Under the pieces are notes generated by a model that did not search any database, was not told the DNA's origin, and saw nothing but the letters and a program-made list of their open reading frames with translations. This document shows, one piece after another, positions 58,912 to 64,000 of a DNA stretch of 64,000 nt. This stretch comes from Batkoa obscura (taxonomy: Eukaryota; Entomophthoromycota; Entomophthoromycetes; Entomophthorales; Batkoaceae), in contig JASVEC010000053.1 of NCBI GenBank assembly GCA_030770535.1, forward strand, positions 62,001 through 126,000, written 5' to 3'. The first letter of the stretch is position 1. The number at the start of each line of letters is the position of its first letter. A program made the translations under genes and the position numbers.

Positions 58912-61476
58912 ATGTCACTATCTATTATATTAAAGAAGTTGTTCATTATCACTTTATTCCTCTTTGTTTCCTTAATTACTTTCTCAAATGCTCAAGAGGA
59001 TACTTCTAATAATAACGCTATTTTAATCAATGATCCAGAAACTACCAACTCGTCTAGTAATTCCCCGTTCTATAGTAACAAATTACATGGAGATATTGGT
59101 GCCCAAGCTGCCACCTTTGCTTTTTTGATCTTAGCCATGATCGATTATCTAATCTATACCCTTTTATTCTTATATGTCTTCTGTTTCGTAGTATTAAACT
59201 CCCGAGGTGGTAAAATCATCTTAGGAACTCTTATCATCCTATTATTCATAGGCATAAGATTAGTGTTTATCCCACTTATTTTGAATGCTATCCCTTACGA
59301 TTGGGCACCCAAATTTCCTGAATTATTGATTGAAATTTCCTTTTATGCTTGTACCATCTCCTACATTGTATTCTTTAATTTACCTGTAATCGCTTCACTT
59401 TATTTTGTTATTAAGTTTGGCTTTTCAGGAAAAAAATTGAAAGGCGGTATCATTAACCCAGAAACAAAAGAGATACCAAATGTAGTGATCATGATGCCAA
59501 TTTATAATGAAGATGAGTTGCCTTTATTTCGTGCAGTAGAGTCTGCTATTCGTTCTGATTATCCACCAGAAAAATTACATTTATTATTAGCTTTTGATGA
59601 TGCTAGTGAATCTTCCTTATATTGGTCTTTATTAAAGAAATTAAAGGTTTTAAATAAGAACGTCCAAATGGAATGGGAACAGGAATTTGAAAAAATTAAT
59701 ACAACTGAACAAGATAAAGATTCTCTTTTCTTATTTCCACCACGTTTAGAATTAACTGTGGAAGGTGTAAGGGTAACCATTTGTCGTTTTCCACATGAAG
59801 GTAAATCCGCTACCCAAGGTAAAGGATTTAAAATCATTAATGAGATGTATGGTACATCTCAAAGATCCATTGATAACACTTTATTAATGTATATCGACTC
59901 CGATGTCATTTTACATGATAATGCCTTATATAACTTTGTTTCTACTATGGTTAATCATCCAAAGATGAATGCTTGTACTGGTTATATTACTTGTCGTACT
60001 TCGGATAAACCTAATTTATTACATTATTTACAAGATGCTGAATATTTAGAAGGTCAAATGTTTGCCCGTTCATTAGAGGCTTTAGCAGGTTCAGTAACCT
60101 GTTTACCGGGGGCTCTTACTATGTTACGTTTACAAGCTATGCGATCAGTTTCAGATCAATATTTTATTGATTTTGATAAAAGAAAACCATTAAACTTCCA
60201 TCGTTATTATTTAGGTGAAGATCGTTATATGACTCATTTATTAATGGAAAATTCTCAACATGCTCATACTATTGGTTTATGTGGTGCTTCTAGATGTAAA
60301 ACGGATGCCCCAGATACTTGGCAAAAGTTAGTAAAACAACGTAGAAGGTGGTACCTTGGTGCTCTTATCAATGAGGCTCATATGTTATGTACCCCCAGAT
60401 TATGGAAAGTGATGCCTATCTTGTTACTTTTGAAATTATTTGATTATGCTTCTGGTTCTTTATCTTGGTTATTTATGGTTTATATCGTTGGTGTTATCAA
60501 AGGAGTTGTACCTATTTGGACTATGTGTGTGTTCTTTCCATGTTTAATATTGAAATATTTATTATTAAGTATTAATGCTAGTTTTATGAATCGTACCAAA
60601 ATTTTTATCTCTTTTCCAATCTTCTTTATTATCAATCCAATTTTTAAAATGTGGTGTACTATCTATTCCATTTTCACTTGGGATACTCGTAGTTGGGGAG
60701 GTCCAAGAACTGATGCTAAGGAAGAAATTGATCATAAACAAAAAATGCAAGAATTGATGAAACGTCGTCAACAATCCATTAAAAGATCTAAAAAATTATT
60801 GAAGCAAATGAAACAGCGTTATAAGATTTTAAACCATAATTTATTGAGTGAAAGCACTAAAGTAGAAAATTCAGCTTATTTAAATGAAAAAGCGGAAAAT
60901 GGAGCTATGCCACTTAAAAAGATTTTACCTTTCCCTTATGAAGTCGAAATTTTAGGTGGTGGGGAATATTTTACTGATTTAATTTATCCTGGTGTATTAG
61001 CTAATCACAAAAGAAACTTAAGTAATATTGATAGTGAAGTGAGCAGTATTAGTGAAGGTGATATCAACATAGTAATTCAAAGTGAAGAAACCAATAGCCC
61101 AATCAACCGTATTGATGAAAAATACATTTATGGTAAATACCATAAACATAATCCTTCCTTCTCCAACTCAAGTTTAGATCTCAATTCTTTGTCCAGAATG
61201 GAAAAGTTAACCTCCACCAAACATACAACAATTTTAGACCCAAATAGCTTTGCTAGTCGTTTATCTGTTTACTCTTCTGCCCCAACATCAACTAATTCTT
61301 CAGTACGTCATTTGAGTGTTAATAATCATTCAGCTGTAGCTATTGAATCTAATATTAATACTTTACCTACTGGTATGTCCCGTTCTCCGCTTTCTCAAAA
61401 TACAGAGGATTCAGCACATTCGAGTCAATTTGGTAGTGAGCCAGAAATCTCTTCAGATGATTTGGATAGAAATTAA
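58912..61476 (+). CDS. chitin synthase (GT2) with N-terminal leader
   Basis: Single-exon 854-residue protein from the ATG at 58912. Residues 1-28 are a hydrophobic leader (LKKLFIITLFLFVSLITFSNA), followed by an Asn/Ser-rich extracellular stretch with N-glycosylation sites and three hydrophobic helices (66-96, 103-125, 140-170). The catalytic domain follows: MPIYNED (195-201), LLLAFDDAS (224-232), YIDSDV (327-332), CLPGALTMLR (397-406), GEDRYMTHLL (435-444) and the acceptor motif QRRRWYLG (476-483). Further helices come at 500-580, then SWGGPRTD and a long cytosolic tail rich in Ser/Asn. It polymerises GlcNAc from UDP-GlcNAc across the plasma membrane. It has no myosin motor or cytochrome-b5 domain. 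Division is uncertain: the EDRY/QRRRW form fits the Chs3-like division, but the predicted leader is unusual. High expression is suggested by less AT-rich codon use than in its neighbours. Confidence 0.88.
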   Translation: MSLSIILKKLFIITLFLFVSLITFSNAQEDTSNNNAILINDPETTNSSSNSPFYSNKLHGDIGAQAATFAFLILAMIDYLIYTLLFLYVFCFVVLNSRGGKIILGTLIILLFIGIRLVFIPLILNAIPYDWAPKFPELLIEISFYACTISYIVFFNLPVIASLYFVIKFGFSGKKLKGGIINPETKEIPNVVIMMPIYNEDELPLFRAVESAIRSDYPPEKLHLLLAFDDASESSLYWSLLKKLKVLNKNVQMEWEQEFEKINTTEQDKDSLFLFPPRLELTVEGVRVTICRFPHEGKSATQGKGFKIINEMYGTSQRSIDNTLLMYIDSDVILHDNALYNFVSTMVNHPKMNACTGYITCRTSDKPNLLHYLQDAEYLEGQMFARSLEALAGSVTCLPGALTMLRLQAMRSVSDQYFIDFDKRKPLNFHRYYLGEDRYMTHLLMENSQHAHTIGLCGASRCKTDAPDTWQKLVKQRRRWYLGALINEAHMLCTPRLWKVMPILLLLKLFDYASGSLSWLFMVYIVGVIKGVVPIWTMCVFFPCLILKYLLLSINASFMNRTKIFISFPIFFIINPIFKMWCTIYSIFTWDTRSWGGPRTDAKEEIDHKQKMQELMKRRQQSIKRSKKLLKQMKQRYKILNHNLLSESTKVENSAYLNEKAENGAMPLKKILPFPYEVEILGGGEYFTDLIYPGVLANHKRNLSNIDSEVSSISEGDINIVIQSEETNSPINRIDEKYIYGKYHKHNPSFSNSSLDLNSLSRMEKLTSTKHTTILDPNSFASRLSVYSSAPTSTNSSVRHLSVNNHSAVAIESNINTLPTGMSRSPLSQNTEDSAHSSQFGSEPEISSDDLDRN

Positions 61477-62181
61477 TCATTATTATTCATGTATATTAAA
61501 AGTATTTAATTTTTTATGATTTAACGTTTTTTATTTTTGAAAAATAATTTTGTTTTAAAACTATTATAGCAGGGCTTTATAAAATCAATAGTACACCTCA
61601 AGCCAAACACTATTAATTCATGTTTGAATTTTAACCCAAAGCTTAGATTGAATTCATCAAAATGGGCTTTTTAAACTGTAGTTTGAATAAGCCCAAATCC
61701 ATAACCCTTTTGAGCATTGAGTGTATTAAAAAATTCTATTCGACTGGGACCATGATTTCAAATCGATTTTATACTAGTCGTATCAGTTTTTTTTGAAACT
61801 TAATATACGAAGGGTTAAGTCAATTTAGATTGTGAGAGTGATGTTCAGATTTTTTTGAATTGTAATGAGCATTGCTTACATGATTCTAAATTCAATTTAG
61901 TTTACGAAAATTTAGCAAGTATTGTTCCATCTACGCTACTTAAGTGGTTAGAATAACTTGCAACTAAACGTCTTTTATTGTTTTTAGTTTGTGGTCGATT
62001 TTTTCTAATACAGATTAAAGCCACAGCTTTCCTTATTTCTTAAATTCATATTAGAGAATATTGACTATAAATTAAAAACAACAAAAGGCATCTAGTTGTA
62101 AGCTATTTGACCATCTAGAATTTATACTTTCGATAACCCAGTCAAGTTTCCACTTAAAAAACTTAATAAAAAGCCTGAATT

Positions 62182-62284
62182 ATATGAAGACGTATTTTTG
62201 TTTAGAATCTTACTAGCAAATTTTCCGCTTAAATAATGCTTAAAAATGGAAAAAGTAATGAAGTCAAAAAAAACACTCCCATAT
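62182..62284 (+). repeat. MITE copy 18
   Basis: Left end ATATGAAGACGTATTTTTG, right end AAACACTCCCATAT. Confidence 0.82.
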
Positions 62285-62308
62285 ATTATCAGAAATAAAA
62301 AATATTGA

Positions 62309-62360
62309 TATGGGGTTGTCTGAATTAGTTTCATTATTTTATCCAATCTTTGAAAAATTT
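62309..62360 (-). repeat. MITE fragment
   Basis: ATATGGGGTTGTCTGAATT and TTCATTATTTTATCCA match the right half of the family in reverse; the match fades after that. It lies 25 bp from copy 18 and is inverted to it. Confidence 0.6.
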
Positions 62361-62762
62361 TGTATTTTAAAAACTTCGCTTAAAATTCTATAAAATCACA
62401 TCTTTTATTAAAACAAAAGTACCCAAACACAGTTCTAAATCATTCTATTATAGCTCATACTGTAAGTTAGTTGAATTTCTACTAGATCTTAAATACATGT
62501 TCTTATAAAGCTTAATTGAGAAATATTTATTATCAACCGCTTTATAACCAACATTGTAGATTTATTATCAAATAAATAAACTATTTTAATGTTATAATTA
62601 CATTATTAATATATTGCCAAGTTAATAAATAGCTGCATGGGAGGGAGTGGTTAGCCCCAAAACTATAATTAACCATCCCTATATAGTACAAGTAATAATA
62701 GTTTTTACATATTATTACAGTTACTTGTTCTTTGACTATTTATTAACTTAGCTATTAATAAC

Positions 62763-64000
62763 TTAAGTAATCCTAACATTTAACAATCTATTTCTATCAT
62801 TCAACAAACTACTTACTTGCTTAGTAAATATCGAAATTTTTAAATTCTCTGTTATCTTCGTAAGGTAAGCTGGGATCGATCTTTTAATTTTTCTGTTTTC
62901 TATAGACTCTATAACTTTAATTGGGACTATATCGCTTTTTTTTGATGTATCAGATACTGGATAACAATGTAGTTTATTGTTATGTTTAATAAAGTGTAAA
63001 TACTTCTTAATGCCTTGCATCTCTATTATTCTTTTTGTATTTTTGTTTCTTTTATACTTTTTAAAAATTATATCTGTTTTCCCATTATTAACAGTCGAGT
63101 TATTAATTTTATTATGCTCGCAAATAAAAGCCTCAAATCTTGAAATTAATTGATCGATATCTTCTATTTTACCTAACGCTTCAAAACTACTTTTCCATTT
63201 TGAAAGGTTTCCAAAATGACCATCAACTATACTTTTTCCATGATGCTCAGCAAAAAAATTAAGATTAACATTCAAACTACTATTTATTTTATGAATTTCT
63301 TTAAACATATAGTGTAGAAACTCTTGGGATCTAAAATGATTTCCTGTATCTGCCCATATATTAATTTTTGTAAACTTTTTAAATGGAAGCTCTGTAGAGA
63401 TTAAATCGATTAAACAATCTCCTGCATATGCTGAATCATGATTCAATATTTCAGATAAATAACCAAAGTAAACTTTGCCTATTGTTTTATCATCTTTTAA
63501 ATATAATACACCAAAGCCTAATACTGATATAGCTTGTTTATTATAATGATCTAGATTTATTGAATCTGGTCTTGTTCCTATTTTCATATTTTGTTTAAAA
63601 TCTAAAACTATTATACAACTTTTGTTATTTAATTTTTTGATAGTTTCATTAAATGTGTTTTTTTGAGTATCAACACAGAATTTATGTAATTTGTATAATT
63701 TTTCTTCTTCGTTGAAAATTTCTTGTATCTCTGCTTTGTTTTTTGCTGTATTTATTTTATTTTCAAATAACTTTTTTCTAACTGTATACTGGGTACATAT
63801 ATTACATAGATCCGTTTTTCTTGCTGGGTTTTTGAAATTAGTTGGTATATATTTAAAGAACGTTGACCTGGCTACTGCTTTATCTCTTAGATCATTCAAA
63901 TATTTACTATATATCATTCTTCTACTTTTATTTAATATATATATATTATCTGATGAATATTTACTATCGTTACTTTTTTTATTAAATCTTGATGAAATAG
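62763..64000 (-). CDS. transposase-like protein, 5' part outside the window
   Basis: The minus-strand frame is open from the window edge (64000) to a stop at 62763. A Met at 63917 is possible, but the frame continues upstream without a stop (..NKSRRMIYSK), so the real start is probably beyond the window. At least 412 codons. Landmarks: two CXXC-like cysteines (LCNICTQYTV), IIVLDFKQNMKIG, WADTGNHFRSQEFLHY, and FFAEHHGKSIVDGHFGNLSKW. Asp in VLDF, Asp in WADTG and the VDG/E residues could form an acidic DDE/D-type centre. Proteins with the WADxGxHFR...EHHGKxxxDGHFG pattern are, as I recall, multicopy in early fungi and oomycetes, consistent with a DNA transposon, but I cannot assign the superfamily. 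A relic of the same element lies at 43267-44020. Confidence 0.65.
   Translation of the reverse strand, partial: ISSRFNKKSNDSKYSSDNIYILNKSRRMIYSKYLNDLRDKAVARSTFFKYIPTNFKNPARKTDLCNICTQYTVRKKLFENKINTAKNKAEIQEIFNEEEKLYKLHKFCVDTQKNTFNETIKKLNNKSCIIVLDFKQNMKIGTRPDSINLDHYNKQAISVLGFGVLYLKDDKTIGKVYFGYLSEILNHDSAYAGDCLIDLISTELPFKKFTKINIWADTGNHFRSQEFLHYMFKEIHKINSSLNVNLNFFAEHHGKSIVDGHFGNLSKWKSSFEALGKIEDIDQLISRFEAFICEHNKINNSTVNNGKTDIIFKKYKRNKNTKRIIEMQGIKKYLHFIKHNNKLHCYPVSDTSKKSDIVPIKVIESIENRKIKRSIPAYLTKITENLKISIFTKQVSSLLNDRNRLLNVRIT

Larger units (their letters stand above)
61477..62762. other. intergenic region with MITEs and the 3' end of a transposon
   Basis: Contains MITE copy 18, a reversed MITE fragment, and from about 62540 the 3' non-coding DNA of the element whose gene begins at 62763 (shared with 43.6-44.0 kb). 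The rest has no recognised feature. Confidence 0.5.

Noticed and set aside
59559-59837. 92-codon minus-strand frame
   Set aside because: Shadow of the chitin synthase catalytic region.

Overview
The window is nuclear DNA of a very AT-rich fungus. The evidence is many short (about 45-70 bp) GT-AG introns, standard-code genes, a chitin synthase, fungal-type Zn2Cys6 regulators, a Vam7-like PX-SNARE and Pat1. A mitochondrial propionyl-CoA carboxylase beta subunit, zygomycete-like transposases and the base composition suggest an early-diverging (non-Dikarya) lineage. I cannot name the species from sequence alone.

Layout. 1-11970: a 3' gene fragment, a secreted glycerophosphodiesterase, two tandem COMT-like O-methyltransferases, a secreted barrel-like protein and a divergent F-box/LRR protein, spaced by AT-rich DNA. 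12654-14880: PAT1 (8 exons, minus). 15855-20640: a 777-residue DDE transposase-like protein with four HTH repeats, and a decayed relative beside it. 21660-28646: Vam7-like SNARE, a coiled-coil gene that may be CENP-U/Ame1, and an F-box/LRR gene. 29026-36809: a compact block of five conserved genes with almost no spacer: a VPS9-domain Rab5 GEF, NPR2, RPN10, the proteasome alpha-1 subunit (SCL1/PSMA6) and a ZCCHC10-like zinc-knuckle protein. 40030-42112: propionyl-CoA carboxylase beta (10 exons). 42113-58911: gene-poor, repeat-rich DNA holding a Zn2Cys6 regulator, a protein with two Zn2Cys6 clusters and a tRNA-Val(AAC). 58912-61476: chitin synthase. 62763-64000: a transposase-like protein running off the right edge, with a relic of its 3' part near 43.3 kb.

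Mobile DNA. A miniature inverted-repeat element of about 105 bp, with TA flanks and TGGGGATGT-type ends, occurs in 18 recognisable copies plus 2 fragments. All lie between genes; four crowd into 52.1-52.6 kb, and others sit in or beside older transposon relics. A separate repeat of about 430 bp is present twice, nearly identical, 4.2 kb apart, flanking the PCCB gene.

The genes do not form a pathway. The strongest functional grouping is the divergent RPN10/SCL1 pair (two subunits of the 26S proteasome sharing a 290-bp promoter), next to NPR2 (TORC1 control) and a Rab5 GEF (endosome traffic). The best candidates for something not yet described are the protein with two Zn2Cys6 clusters, the multi-HTH/SIM-like DDE protein whose first catalytic Asp is replaced, and the candidate Vam7 whose SNARE zero-layer Gln is His.
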